Assembly: GCF_963662255.1 (NCBI RefSeq)
Contig: NC_085053.1
Location: 620,001 to 684,000, forward strand
Source of the DNA: Cinclus cinclus
Lineage: Eukaryota; Chordata; Aves; Passeriformes; Cinclidae
Direction: 5' to 3'
Length of the DNA: 64,000 nucleotides
The notes under the pieces were generated by a model, which was not told the origin of the DNA, searched no databases, and worked only from the letters and a program-made list of their open reading frames with translations. Each line of letters opens with the position of its first letter. Within the stretch, counting starts at the first letter, position 1. This document shows, piece by piece, positions 1 through 12,790 of the stretch. Position numbers and translations under genes: made by a program.

Positions 1-2274
1 CTGAGAAGGAAAATCAGGCCCCCAACCTTCAGAAAATAATATAAAGGCATTTGCTGCTTGTATACAAAAGCCCACAAGTTAAAGAAAAAGCAATATCTGA
101 AATCAGCTGTTCAGGGAACACTACAGCACTGAGTAAGCAGGTGTTTTACTATAAAAAACACCTTACCCTCATTTCAAATTCATGTCTTATAGTAACTTGC
201 CCAAATGTAATTTCAAGCCTGTAAGAAAGTTACAGAGTTAGTACTGCAGCTCTGTAAGCCTTGTCTCATTGAATCAGGCTTCTCTGCTGTCAGCTTTCAA
301 GGGTTTTAATTTTCTGCTGCAATTTCTACACACTCAAGACTAACCAGTTTAAAAAGCTAGAAGCCATCACTTTCTATTTTAATAGCTGAAGACTTCCCAC
401 ACTGTCCTGCCTAAATAAGGTTTCTTTCTTCTTATGAGAGCATTGATTGTACACAAAGAAACTTGAAATAGCCCATTTAATGCCAGTTTTCATACATCTG
501 AGGATTAAAGTCATAATAAACTGTTGGAATAGCCTAACCAATCACAAAGCACAGGCTACAGTCTCTCACCTGGTAATTTCTGCAATGTTCTGCTACATTT
601 TGGCAAACTAGAAACATATAGTTTTGGGTTTCTAAACACAAGACTCCAGCAGATCAAAATACTAGCCTATCACTGCACTACCCCAGCACTGAAATGCAAT
701 TCTGGTTCAAAACACGCCCCTTTTCAGCAAGTTCCACCTCAGCCCCTGGGTCTGCTCATACCATCCTTCATGTAAAGTCTAGTACCCTCAAAATTCCACC
801 TCTGCCTAGGAATTTGCAGAACGTGGTCCAGCTATGAACTTTGCCTTGGTTAAATCACTTTTCTAACTTCCCAAAAAGCCAGACCCAATTAATTCCTTTA
901 CTACCCTTCCCTTAATCCTTTCCAACCTTTCAAGCATTTCCCACCTGTGATAGAGGTGTAAGTGGTGCCAACACATTTCATTAAACTCTGAATTGTGATC
1001 TGTCCCACCTGTCCTCCAATGACAGTGGCAGACAGCAACACTTAGTTTGAAATAACCTAACAACTCTTCCATGACCCATTACCCTCTATTTCCAAAGACC
1101 ATAAAATGGAAAGGTTTTTATCAAAACCTTCATCAAAATCAAGCTGACCTGAGGCACAGGAGTTGGTACTTCTTACTAAACCCAACCCCAGCAACAGGAA
1201 GAAACTTAAATTATGTCTTTTGGCTTAACAATAATTACAGCAGCTAAAGCAAAATGTCACCTTAATATAATGACTAATTTGTAACACTTGTTATTAGCTC
1301 AGCAGGAGGAAAAATCTCAGTCCTCTGGAACTGGTGGTGAATAAATGAAAGGGGTGATACCAAAGTAACATTCACAGGGGCATTATTTGTCCCATAAACT
1401 ATGCAGATATTTTGGAAGGGCTGTAAAGCTGAGCTATAGCAACTGACAGAAGATGTAATTATACAAGCAGCTGCATTCCAAATTTTGCCGGGATCTGCAA
1501 TTTCCTGCAATTAGGGAGGAATGTATGCATCTCCAATCTTACGCATTTTAAAGCAAGACATTCACCATCAGAATTCTGGCTCCTGGTGCACCTACTGTCA
1601 TTCCAAAACAATCTGGCAGGGAAGCCAGGGAGAAGCTGCTTACCTATCTTATCTAGGAATAGATCTGATAACTAAAAATACAGTTTTAATACCCAGAACA
1701 CCCTGAGCTGCATCTGAGGAGAAGAGCTGGCACTGCTGCTCCCTGATTCAATTAAACATCAGATACTGCAGAGCACTTCCTAAGCCTCCAGATCAGCATC
1801 CACAATGTTCTAACAGAGAGATGGTGAGGAAGCACAGCAATGGAAAGCTAGATGCTAATTAAAGCATTTGACTCTGATAATTTCATAATGAGGAGTGACC
1901 TGATCTTGTCAGGATGGAGAACATATTTTCTTGGGGTTTGCTTGGTTTGTTTTGGGAGCTTTTCACTTTGGCTTTTCTTTGAGATAGTCCAATGGCTCTG
2001 TACTTAAGACTCGTGTCTCTAAATTTATTGATAGGAGTCAATGAAAGAATTGAAGAAAAGTCAATTTAGCTTAAGACAAAGGAAAAAGATACAGGACTAA
2101 GAAAAGAGAATAACATGAGTATTTTTCAGGGCCTCCACCAGAAGACTACAAACACCCCTCCAAACAGCAATACCAAAAAACTGATACAAGCAGTGCCCGT
2201 GGCTGAGCCACCATTCCCAAGAGATTTAAAAGACATGCAGATGTGGCACTAAGTGACATAGTTTAGTTCTGGAA

Positions 2275-2352
2275 TTGTCAGTGCTGGCTTTGACTCCATG
2301 ATCTTGGCAGGTTCCCCCCAGTCGAAATGATTTCATGATTCCACGATTCAGT
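2275..2352 (+). mobile_element. CR1 LINE 3' end fragment
   Basis: GACTCCATGATCTTGG, then a C-rich stretch, then CGAAATGATTTCATGATTCC follows the pattern of the avian CR1 3' end (TTGGACTCGATGATCTTNNAGGTC...), ending in a decayed ATGATTC repeat. Only the last ~80 bases are recognisable. Confidence 0.65.
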
Positions 2353-3206
2353 TCCATAATATTTTCTGTGCTCTCTGTTTCTGATTTTTTGGCATATGTA
2401 ATTCACTTCCCAGTGGTTAACTTCTGAGGAGAACATTTGAAACCAAAGAAAAAGCCAAATAGGAGTCCAAAATGTAATTGTACTACTGCAGCAACTCTGC
2501 AGATCCAGACAAAGACAGGTCTTAAAACAAGAAGTGGTCTTCGAAGAAATTTTTGCACCACCTCTGCTCACCTGAAGAGGATGCCAGCACAAGAAGAGCA
2601 GACATGTAACTCCAGCAAGAGCATCCCAGCTGAGCAGAATCCCTGTGCCCTGGAGTCAAGAGCTCATCTAAACCTCTTCAGCTCCCTGCCAAGATGTGCA
2701 AGCCTGCCACTCCCGACAGGCTCTGCCCTGAGGAATGCCACAGCTCCAAGCAGGACCAGCAAACTTGCAGACTCTACCAGCACTGCAAGGAGACACAGTC
2801 CAGATCAGGAAAGTCCCATCTGCCACACAATTCTGAATGCACACCACAGGAAATAAGAGAAAAAAGACCCCTATTTTCTTCTCCCAATTAGACATCTTGA
2901 GCATTTTACAGTAATTTTAAAAGGTCCATTTTACTGTTCCAGCCTTTCATAATGCATTTCTTTTTAACTACAGCTTTATCTCTAGACTTTCCCAAATCCT
3001 TGAATTCAATTAGAAGAGCACAGAAATTAAAGTAGGAATAGGCACATACTGAAAATATATATATGAAAACCAGAATATGTCAGCGTAAGTAATTTAGACA
3101 CTTGCAAAAAGGCAGCAGAGCTACTCTGAAAAAGACCCTGACAACTACAAATTACAAAGGAAGGCAACAGACAAGTATTGCTTTGGATAATAAATTGCTC
3201 ACTTAC

Positions 3207-3255
3207 TTTTCAATTTGTTCTACCAAACTTTTATCTTGGGCAGCAGAGACAAACA
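3207..3255 (-). other. Exon-like segment with a strong donor
   Basis: A 49-nt minus-strand segment between CATCAG| and AAAA|GTAAGT reads FVSAAQDKSLVEQIE. The donor is consensus, but the acceptor has a poor pyrimidine tract. A loose AQ....L likeness to the TEDC1 C-terminal helix was noted. It starts in phase 1, so it cannot join exon 7 directly. Chance is quite possible. Confidence 0.15.
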
Positions 3256-6029
3256 CTGATGATAGATCATCTCAGATCTAAGTGGCCTGCAGAGGCTTGG
3301 AGGGTCCCACTTTGCTTTTAGAACACTTTCATCACTGCACAACATGAAAGTAGGCACTTTAGAAAGAGTGCTGCTTGTGCCTTGCACTCATATCATCCTG
3401 CTTTGAGAGAACAGATGTGAAACTTGAAATTCGAGCAATGGGGTCCTTGCATGGACAGCCAACAAAAGCAGTCTTGGTACAAACCACTCCTAAAACACAG
3501 AGATGAGAGGAAGGTATTGCAACCTAGTCATACAAATTTTCAGAAAAGGGTTTTTCTTTCCCCAAGAATTATAAATAAAAAGAAAGCCCAGGGAGTCTCT
3601 TCACCCCCAAACTGGTTTTGTTTCCAGTTGGAAAATGCTCCCTTATCCCTTCCAGAAGCTTTGCATGACCACTGCAGACGCTCCCCCAGCAGCCAGCCCT
3701 GCAGCTCCCATCCTATCCCAGCTTTTGGAGAAGGCAGGACCCTGCATCCAGAGCAGCAAAGGTCATTCCAGCAACACAGCTCTGGCACCAGGAAAAGGAA
3801 CTCGAACTCCCAGGTGGAGATTTTCTACAGAAAACACCTTCAGGGGGTCAGTGCAGGTATTTTCTAAAGGCAGTATTCTCACAGGGTGTTCAGCAGGGTC
3901 TATTATCTCCCAGTCTGAGGATGAGGATGAGGAGCAGCTGCAGGTGGATGTGAGGCTGCCTGCATGACCCCTGTGACTCTGACAGCAGCTAAAGGCCAGA
4001 GCTACAGGCAGCCTGCAAGGGGAGATAATCAAACAGCTCTCGGGGCTCAGAGAGAGCCAGAAAAGATGAAGAAAAATGGTCAGTTTTGAATGGTGAGCTC
4101 CGAGGAGTACTAAGGCTTTATTTAGATGCATTTCTGGCTGGAGAGAAGACATGTGACAACACTAAATTACAGATGTACTTTTATGTCAGCTCTTCCACAA
4201 GCACGGGGGACAAAGACAGAAACAAGGTGGATACTTTCTTCTCTTATGATCAAGTACCCTTGATTTCAGGCAGGCAACTGAGAGAACAAGGCCAAGGCTT
4301 CAAGAAAAAAGGAAACAAAGCTAAGCTTTGAGCACCTGGATGCAAAGAATCCTTCTAAAAGCACCTCTGTCAACTCACCAAGAACAAAACCCAAAAAAAA
4401 CCCAGAAACCCAGAGCAGTGCTGCAAAGCCCAGCAGCTCCTGCTGTCACAGGGGGAATCCATCCCCACAGTCTGCAAAGCCAGCCAGGCACCTCCTGTCC
4501 CCAAATCAACTCTGCAAGGTGCAGTACAACACATTAACAGTGCTTCATTCAGGTAGAGCTATCCCAAATACAGCCTCTGTCAGCCAGAACGAGCTGGGAT
4601 CCCAAGGTGCTGCCCTCATGGAGGATGCAGTTAGGGTTAGGGCTGTACCTCACCACTTGCAAGACAAAATCCAGCAGCTCTGTGGCTCCTCAAATCCCAT
4701 CCATCAGCCTCAAATCCACCCATCACCATTCCAAAAAATGGTGGTGCTGGGACCTGTGCTTCCACATCTCATGCATCTGAGCCCTGCAGACATTCCTAGT
4801 CTTCATCCCTGTTTTATTGTGTGCTTTAACTGTGAGAGCCTAAGTGCTACACTTATTTCTTAAAAATGCACTAAAACACTTACAGTGACTACAAAACACA
4901 TTCTGTCCTTGCAACAGGGCTTTTTTACACTTTGTCGTTAAATAAAGCTCATCTGAAATTTATTGGAGTGTAATTCTCCAGCTGCACTTATTACCTGTTT
5001 CATTGCCTTGGTCAGTATCCAACATCTTCGTAAATAATGCAAGTAATATATTAACACTGTTTATTTATGGTACTTGAACTGATCCTGTCACCTGAGCAAA
5101 CATCCTGCATTTTGGCAAAGGGAGGGAAAGCAGCATCTTCTGAGAAGCAAGAAAAACTTTCACCCACGCTTCCAAACCCCCGAGCTCTGCACACAAAGCA
5201 GGAGACAGCACTCAAGTTTTTAATGTTCTTCTCCTCCCTAAGGAGCTGCAGTCTTTTAGCCTACATAAGCCCCATGAAAAATGTCAGGCTGGGTGATTTA
5301 TTTCCAGTTATGGTTTTTGTGTGTGTTTGAAATCAGTTTGCTTATTTAGCCACTGGTACACAGAGAGCCTCTGTCTCACAGCTCTTTCAGTAATCTGCAC
5401 AAAAAGTTGCATCTTCAAATGGAGAATAAAGAAGAATAAACACTTATTTTTCCAACCCTTTGGATGCTGCAAGCTTCATGTTGACTGTTCAAGCCTGGCC
5501 AGCCTACACAGAGTTCTCAGAAGAGAAGCAAGAGTCTTTCAGACAATCTTCCAGAATGCACAGGAACTTTCACATGCACACCAGCCTTAAGCAGGCTACC
5601 TTGGGACTTCAGATTTGAGATCCTGCTGCCAAAAGGAGACCCAGGTGCACAGGTGTGGTTCCTTTTCTCCTTCCATGCCAAGAAGGAATCCATCAACAAT
5701 CACCTGCATCTCTGCAGGCACTCACCAGAAACAAGCAGCCTCAGATCTCCTGCTAGGAATATTGATGAATGAGAAACAAACCAATGCAAGAAAATCCAAG
5801 AGCAAAGAGTGAATATAAAGATCAGTATTTACTTCCTGCTGTTTTACAGTAGCTTCATGTTTTCTAATAGCCTAAATCTGCAATTCCACCAGCAGCAGAT
5901 TTAATCCTACACTTAACTAAGCAGGAACTGCCCATAAGAGGCAGCAGACTTGTCCCTCCTTGCCATCTTCCCTTTGATGGATGTTTTGGTTCATCTCTGT
6001 GGGTTCTCCTCCCTATCCAGGCATCTGGG

Positions 6030-6135
6030 CCCAGCCAACCATGCACTTCCAAAAGCTGCTCTTGTGGTCTTGCTAGTTCTTCAATTTCTTTTCGCATGAG
6101 GAGCTCCACTGACAGCTGCTCAGGGCTCCAGATGG
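6030..6135 (-). other. Exon-like segment, possible TEDC1 exon 8
   Basis: One minus-strand frame reads IWSPEQLSVELLMRKEIEEL then ARPQEQLLE. This resembles, without gaps, the human TEDC1 segment after the exon 7 helix as I remember it (W-S, then alternating hydrophobics, R/K-E-L/I..L, E-Q). Against it: the in-phase acceptors available (GAG| or GAGCAG| near 6115-6120) are poor, and no consensus donor follows. It could be coincidence or a decayed exon. Confidence 0.2.
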
Positions 6136-9100
6136 AGCTTTGCAAACACAAAGTGGAACACAGAAGTGCTCTGGGACCAGGAAAGGGAATATGCTGACTG
6201 AGGAAATACACCAGCATTGAACCATTCCCCAGTACTCCTCCACTTCCTCCAGCCCAGACAGCACAGATAATTAACTGCTGGCTACACCAACATCTTCATA
6301 TTAGCAAAAAGCCCAGGGAAATAGAATCAGCAGCAGCAACAGCAAAGTTTAAATGGGAATAGTGTGCTCAAAAAAAAAAAAAAAAAAGGAAAACAAAAAG
6401 GGGTTTTTACAAGCCTTGGAGAGTTCTTCAGTGAGAGCTCAGCTCTAACTTTACCACAAATCCCTGGTTTAAGGCAGAGGAAACAAAACCCAGCCCACCA
6501 GGAGCCAGGGCAGCCTCACACCATTCCCAGGCTACAGAAAGCAACAAAACCTTATCTTTTCCTAGAGGTGGCAACAAGATTTTATCTTTTCCTAGCAGTG
6601 GCTACTAGGGACCCACAGCTCCTCACCCCCCTCTCCAAGCATTACAAGGCATAAAGAAAAGCTTTGAAGTGCATTTTTATGAGTAGATAAAACTCAATTC
6701 AATCTCGGTAACAAAATAAAACCAAACAACCCAACCACAAACACAAGGATGTAGGACCATGTTCCAGCATCAGCTTCTGGAGCTGCTTCCCTACTCCAAA
6801 TATTGAAGCCTTAAATCAAAATGAATCAAAAACCATTTAGTCTTTTATAAATGTAAGAACCTTAGAAGAAAGGTCTCTCTTTGTAGACTCCAAGGTCTCT
6901 GGGAACATGCTGTGATGAGCTGGCAATGACAAAATGTTAATGTGAACCACAGAACTCTGGGGATGGAGGGAAAGTGCCTCTGTGCTTCCCCTGACCGGGT
7001 GCCCCAGGCCATTCCTGCCACCCCTGCATCCCATCTGCCCAGGAAGAGAAAACAAAACGTCCCTGTCCTACACATCCCCTCCTCAACACACCATGAATTC
7101 GGAGGGCATCTCTTCTGGGCAGCCCTGCATCCTCCCATTCCTATCCACAAGACAGCTGCAAGGGTTTGGGGAGCCTGGGGATTCCTGAATGGAGGAAAGG
7201 ACATGGATCAGGAGAAAAATACAGAAAGAAAGATAAAATGTAGGTTTCGGTGCTCTCCCACTGTGATTATGGAAGTCTGGTCCACATAATCAAGGTACCC
7301 AGACACACCACCAGCCAAGCAAGCACAACCACCAGGATTCCTGGGTGGAATTCTGCTGTGGGAAGAGCCTGTTCTAGCTCAGATTAATGGCTCTAAGCAC
7401 CCTGGTCTGTGCCTCAGAGATGTATGCATGAGCAAGCTTCATCCCAACCACACTGCCATCTCAAAGGAGTCTGACTTGCTTGGAAATGCAAGAGAACACA
7501 GAGTCCCAGGACAAAATAACACAAGTTTCAACAAAAGCTGGGAATGGTACAAGCATTTCAGTGATGAAAACTGAAACAATTACCATTTGTTACCCTGCAT
7601 TCCAGCTTGTGGATGCCAAATGTTTTAACACAGACTGAAATCAAATCCTCCCCTCTAATAGAGGAGCAGGTAACAGAATATTCAGAAAGGAAAAAGAAAA
7701 CAAACAAGTTCTCTTCTGGGATTAGGAGATTTCATCTTCTACAGTTGTTTCTGAGAGGAGAAATGCTCTTAAAGCTTAACCATTTCCCTCCCCTTTTTGA
7801 TCATTCCTAGATCCTCAAAATGTCACAAAGAAATTATTATTTGCCCAGTACTGCACAGAAAAGAGCAAAGCTGACAGAAAGCAAGTCCCATATTCAGATC
7901 ACACCTCTGTCATTTTCTCCTCCAAGATACTGAACACACTGCTGCCTAGAGATGGGTATCAGTTAAAATGTCCTATTAATGAGGGTTTCACAAATCACCC
8001 AAATCCCATGGCAGCATTCAAATGTCTTCTAGTGAATGTCCCTGAAAGGTTAAATCATTTCAGGGTCATTCCAAGCACATAACCAAAGAAACAGCTGGGG
8101 GCAGGCAGAAACAAACAAAAGAACACAGGAGAGGAAAGAAAGGAAACGAAAAATGAAACAAAAAAGAAAATAAGCACAATAATTTCCTTAATTTTAAGAG
8201 ACTTTAAGATGGGTAGTTTTAACTACCAGAACCACAGTATGCAAATGATCAAACTTGCAACAAATAGATTCATTGTCCCTGAAACCACATCCTGAACCAT
8301 AAAAAATGATGTTTAGTGGTGCAAACCAGGCACGGTGACATGGTAGTGACTTTAACACATCTGAAATACCTCTACACAGTCCAAAATAAAGAGATGGATC
8401 AACTGCAGGCTTTCCTAAATCAAAGGCACTTCAACAGGATTTCAAGCCCAATCCACAGTCTTAGAGCAGGTCACGTAATTTCCTGTAGGTTAACCCATCA
8501 TGAAAACCAGGGAGCATCAGAAGAACATAAAAAATGCTCCCTCCTGCTCCACTGTGATACCCCTCTCCATTCTCTCCTCTTCTTATGCGAGGAGCCCAGT
8601 AAGTTTCCTCAGAGAAACCCTTTCACAGCTTGGACCATCACTGCATCCCCTCCCTGCTCCTCCCCAGCTCAAACACCTTTTTATTTAAATTTATGAATGG
8701 GACTAGCAGCACACATCACATTCCAGAAACAGGTGGGAATATTTTCATTTTTGCTTTTTCCACTTCCCTAACAGCTTTAGAATCCAGTTTCCTATTTCTG
8801 TCTTCTGACCTCCTCACAGAGCTCACTCAAATCCCAAGAGACACATGTAAAACTGTGCTGCTTCCTTCAGCTGTGCTAGACTGGATTTATCTCCCCAGTT
8901 TTTCTGACGTTTTACCACTTCACTACTCAGCATGAGGACCCTCAACAATCCCTTGCTGCCAAATCTCTGTAGGGATTCATTCTCCTCTCTCCACGTGGGC
9001 ACCTGCCCTGTGCTGGCTTTTGGCTGCACCACTGACCACCTCCACAAACCCACCCCAGCTGCCTCCTCCCAGTTTCCTGCTGCTGTTTGCTGCAGAGGGA

Positions 9101-9240
9101 GAGTGAAGACAAACACAGGCATTTTCTTTTCTGCTGAGAATCTTTTCAGGGTCCTCATCAAATGCCATTTGCAAATGCAGTTAGATGGCACCAATGCAGC
9201 CACCCCTGGCCACAGGCTCACTCGTTCCTGCAGTACTGGA

Positions 9241-10190
9241 GTGTATAAAATAGAATAAATGGAATAAAAATTTTAAAAATAGAATAGATAGAACAGTATA
9301 AAATAGAAGCCTCTCCAAGTCCCTCAGAGAGAAAAAAGAATACAGAGATTGAATTAAAGCCTTTTAAAAAAATAAAATATATTAAGCCACACAGAGATAA
9401 TAAAGTAGAAATGGAAGTTTTAGTTTTAAGTAAGTAGGAATACACTTGAAGTGCCTTAACAGAGTAAAAAGCCCTAAAGCCTAGTTCAAAGTTCAGTAAC
9501 TTAGCCCCAGACATAATGAAAACAGAGCAGAACATTGCTTGCATGTCTAGATAGGACAGAACCATTTACAAGAAAAGATAGAACTATATGTGTAAGTTAT
9601 GTGTAAGAACTGAAACTATTTTCATATTTTAAAGTTAGGTTCTGATAAGTGTAGAAAGAATGTTTTAGATTCATGCTTTTAGCTCATTGGATGATTTATG
9701 AATAAAACCCCTTGTATGGGGGTGAGAGAAGACACACACACACACTTAGAAGAAGAGAAAAGAAATAGAAGGTGAAGAAAAAGAAAAAAAGAAAAAAAGA
9801 AAAAAAGAAAAAAAGAAAAAGAAAAAAAGAAAAAAAGAAAAAGAAAAAGAAAAAATACAAGAATGAAAAAGGAGAAGAAAGACTAAAGAAAAGAGAAAGT
9901 AGAAGGAGAAGGAGGGGGAGAAAGAAGAAGAAGGAGGAGGAGAAAGAAGAAGGAGGAGGAGAGGAAGAAGCAGAAGAAGAGGAAGGAGGAGGAAGGAAGA
10001 GAGGGAGAAGAGGGGGAAGAGGGTAGAAGGAAGAAGGAGGAAGGAGGAAGGAAGAAAGAATGTCAGGGAGCTGCTGCTTCTTCTACTTGGGACCCCACAG
10101 ACTTTAATACTCTGAACTCTTTGTCTTCAAAACTGATGCACTCACATAATAAACAGCTTTACAGGAACCAACCACAACTCTTGTCTCTTT
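9241..10190 (+). mobile_element. Possible old LTR or retroelement carrying the polypurine tract
   Basis: The AT-rich block before the polypurine tract (9241-9730) and the block after it (10060-10190, with AATAAA at about 10147 followed by CTTGTCTCTTTGAAG) read like the U3 and R-U5 parts of an LTR. No second copy is in this window and no target duplication was found, so this is only a suggestion. Confidence 0.3.
9747..10062. repeat. Polypurine tract, (GAAAA)n grading into (GGA)n
   Basis: Over 300 bases almost wholly A and G on the plus strand, with A-rich GAAAAA units on the left (9772-9855) and G-rich GGA/GGAAGA units on the right. A short CA run (9731-9745) precedes it. Long homopurine-homopyrimidine tracts can form triplex DNA. 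The apparent Lys/Glu-rich open frame is a by-product of composition. Confidence 0.93.
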
Positions 10191-12577
10191 GAAGACCCAG
10201 AAGCCATGAAAAACTGGACAGTGCAGACAGCCCCAGCAGACTCCAGCCAGGATTTCTCTGTGCAGAAGCTATGTTGTCTCTCCCCCAGCAGGACAAGTTC
10301 CATCAGGTGTCCCCAGTGCTGCTGCCCAGAACAGTTTCTCCCAGCTGCCTGGCACAGACATGAGCACTCTGTGGATTATCAGGTTCTTTGTCAAGTACAA
10401 GGCAGTGGACATAAGAGCTGTAATAAACTGTGCTGTCCCTCAGCTGGGCATGCCAGTAAGAGCCAAGATGATTTCCAGATGTCTCAGTATTTCAAGATAC
10501 AAAGTCAGCGATAGTGGCTTCAGCTACCGCTGTATCTCCTCTTTGCTTGATTAAAAAAATAATATAGAAGGAAAGATTTGATAAGCTTACTTCTCCAGGG
10601 AAAAGAAGGGGTCAGAAACATACAATTGATAGAGGAGCCTGCATTCAGCAAGCATCCTGGATGTGGGGAAAAAGGACAGACCACAGGAAGAAAGCATCAC
10701 GCAAGCAGCAGCACTATGCGAAGCAAGGCTTGGTATAAAGAGGATTGATGGAGAGCCATCTGACCCCAAGCATTCAAAAAAATGCTGTCATGTAGCATTA
10801 CAAAACAACTCTGTTTCAGGGCATATGTAGAAGAGAAGGCATCTGTGGTAAACCAGCCTTTTAACAACACACTGAAGATGCACTCCATTTATCACAGTCA
10901 CAAACTCATATGATGTCCAGAGAATCTCAGAAACACTGGAACATGACCAACCATTATTCAAATCCTATCAGTGCATGTATTTCAAATTAGAAATCATCAG
11001 TTAAATCCTTCTGGATTTAAACCTCAAACTTAAGTACTAAAAAAAAAATTAAAAATCAGTGTGATATTATATAACACCTAACATTGTATTTAACAGCATA
11101 TGTATTGCTACATGCAAGAGAAGTCAGAACATATCTCGCTTTAGAAATTTTATTTCTAAAATTCAAGGTCTGAGTTGTTCTGCAACAGTCATTTTGGCCA
11201 GGAACAACCAAATGTGATGATTCTAGAGATCTGCCTAGTCCAGTACCCCATCAGTGAGTGACAGTAAATGCCCAGAGAAGACAAATGTAAATACATGGAT
11301 ATACTTCCTCAGAATATACTCCCAGCCTGCAATGGTTTGTTCTCCCACTAACTCATGAGGTTGCAATTTTTATCTGCATATTTGATAGTGTTTGATGGAT
11401 TTCAGCTCCCAAGAAGGTGCACAGCAGATTTCAAATCCATGTACACTGCTTATACTCACAGTGCCCTGTGGGAAGAAGTTTTGTACTCTCTGTGAAGCAG
11501 CAGCTCCTTGTGCCTTCCCTCTCCAACTGGTCCTAATAAGTTCCTTGTGCTTAAGGTAGAAGAGAGCAATTAGCTCTCCACACACTTTTCCCATGCCAGA
11601 TGCCTTTTGAACTCTCAGGCAAATACTTTTTGATGTGACAACCTGCCAGTTCCCATTTTGTCAGCTGATCTGCAATCCTGTCTACCAACACCCCAATCTA
11701 AAACCACTGAAAAGAAAAAAAAAATCAAATACTCTGGGCTGAAAAAGCCCTCTCCTGAGTTCAGACAGATACAAAGTGGTAATGCAGCGATTTTATTACT
11801 GCTCTGCCTGTCTCAGCTGTTTCTTTCACTTTTTCTCCATCCACAGGTTCTGCAGATTCTCTGGGAGCCTTCTCTCCAGTTGCTGCCTGCAAAGAATCAC
11901 TGGTATTTTATGCCTGTGTCTTCATTGTTCTCCTTGTGCCAGTATGGTGATACTCAGATTCACCTTCCACATCTGCATTACCATCTCTTTTATTTATGCT
12001 CCACCACAACTCCCAGTGTCTCCACTGGGTGCTCCCCAGTGTCTCCCCATCCTTACACAGCAAATACCAGCACACTTCCTTCATGTCACCTGCTTTCCTC
12101 CAGAGCCAGCCTCCCACAGTCAGTCTGTTCTGCCATTAAATCTTGTGCTCAGCCTCTTCCCTCACTTCACAGGTTCCAAATTCCCCTTATTCCTTCCCCC
12201 ATCAGACATTTCAAAGTCTCCTAATTCAATGAAAGTTGACAAGCTCTGGCCTCTTTCCCTGTAAATACTTTATTTTCTCGCTGCATCCATCCCCTCTGGG
12301 GGCTGCCATGATTTCCTCCTCATTTCTCCTCTCCTCTGCAGTGCCTATCCTTTGAAGCCTGCCCTTCCAAGAGAACACTTGTTTTGTTCCAGCACACAGA
12401 TTTGTGTTTGAAAGAGCACTGGGCATGCTGTGGGCATCAACACAAGGAACTGCAGCTCTGGCACTGTGACTGCAGCAAGAGTGGCAGAGGGAGCCTTGCC
12501 CTAGGGCAAAGAGCTGAAAAATGCAGGCTCCTAAAAAACTCCAGTGGTCATGAGCAGCATCCAAAGCCTTGCCTTAC

Positions 12578-12790
12578 CTTCTCCCACCACGCAGCTTTTC
12601 GCTGAGCCACCATCTGCTGCAGCTGCTCCTGGAGAGCCAGCAGGTCTCTGGATAATCTGTCCATTTGCCCAGCCAGCCTGGCAGCCCAGGGGCAGCAGGA
12701 GCTCACCTCTGGCAGCCTTCTCTTCTCCCCGTGAGCATCCTGGGACTCACACATATTGCCCTCTTCAGCCATACTATCCAACACAGTTTC
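12578..12790 (-). CDS. TEDC1: TEDC1 exon 7 (last secure exon)
   Basis: 213 nt, 71 codons, phase 0 at both ends. Acceptor TTTTGTTTAG|GAAACT; donor GAGAAG|GTAAGG. It begins ETVLDSMAEE, continuing WQWM of exon 6 just as in the human protein, then has a low-conservation linker and the helical MDRLSRDLLALQEQLQQMVA followed by QRKAAWWEK. Heptad-like leucines suggest a coiled coil. If the donor were not used, translation would run ten more codons (VRQGFGCCS is part of it) to a TGA at about 12548, giving a shorter isoform; I regard splicing as more likely because the donor is consensus. Confidence 0.88.

Larger units (their letters stand above)
1..12577. other. TEDC1 3' part or flank; no secure exon
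   Basis: AT-rich sequence with no confidently coding segment. It holds the CR1 tail at 2275-2352, the polypurine tract at 9747-10062 with its possible LTR, two weak exon-like segments (3207-3255, 6030-6135) and a short TTAGGG pair at 4630. Because exon 7 ends with a consensus donor, at least one more TEDC1 exon must lie here or left of the window. Confidence 0.7.

Noticed and set aside
1680..1760. Minus-strand candidate last exon reading EQQCQLFSSDAAQG to a stop
   Set aside because: Phase and order could fit, but the conserved RLAG..PGL.WIPP-type ending is absent.
4380..4470. Minus-strand WIPP-coding stretch that recalls the TEDC1 C-terminal WIPPP end
   Set aside because: The surrounding frame lacks the expected preceding helix and does not stop soon after WIPP as the family protein does, so the match is probably chance.
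4630..4643. TTAGGG telomere-like repeat
   Set aside because: Only about two copies; not an interstitial telomere tract.
9772..10026. Lys/Glu-rich open frame of 84 codons
   Set aside because: Composition artefact of the polypurine tract.
11658..12264. Overlapping 188- and 162-codon plus-strand frames
   Set aside because: Pyrimidine-rich sequence with few stops; two frames open over the same bases and no recognisable protein.
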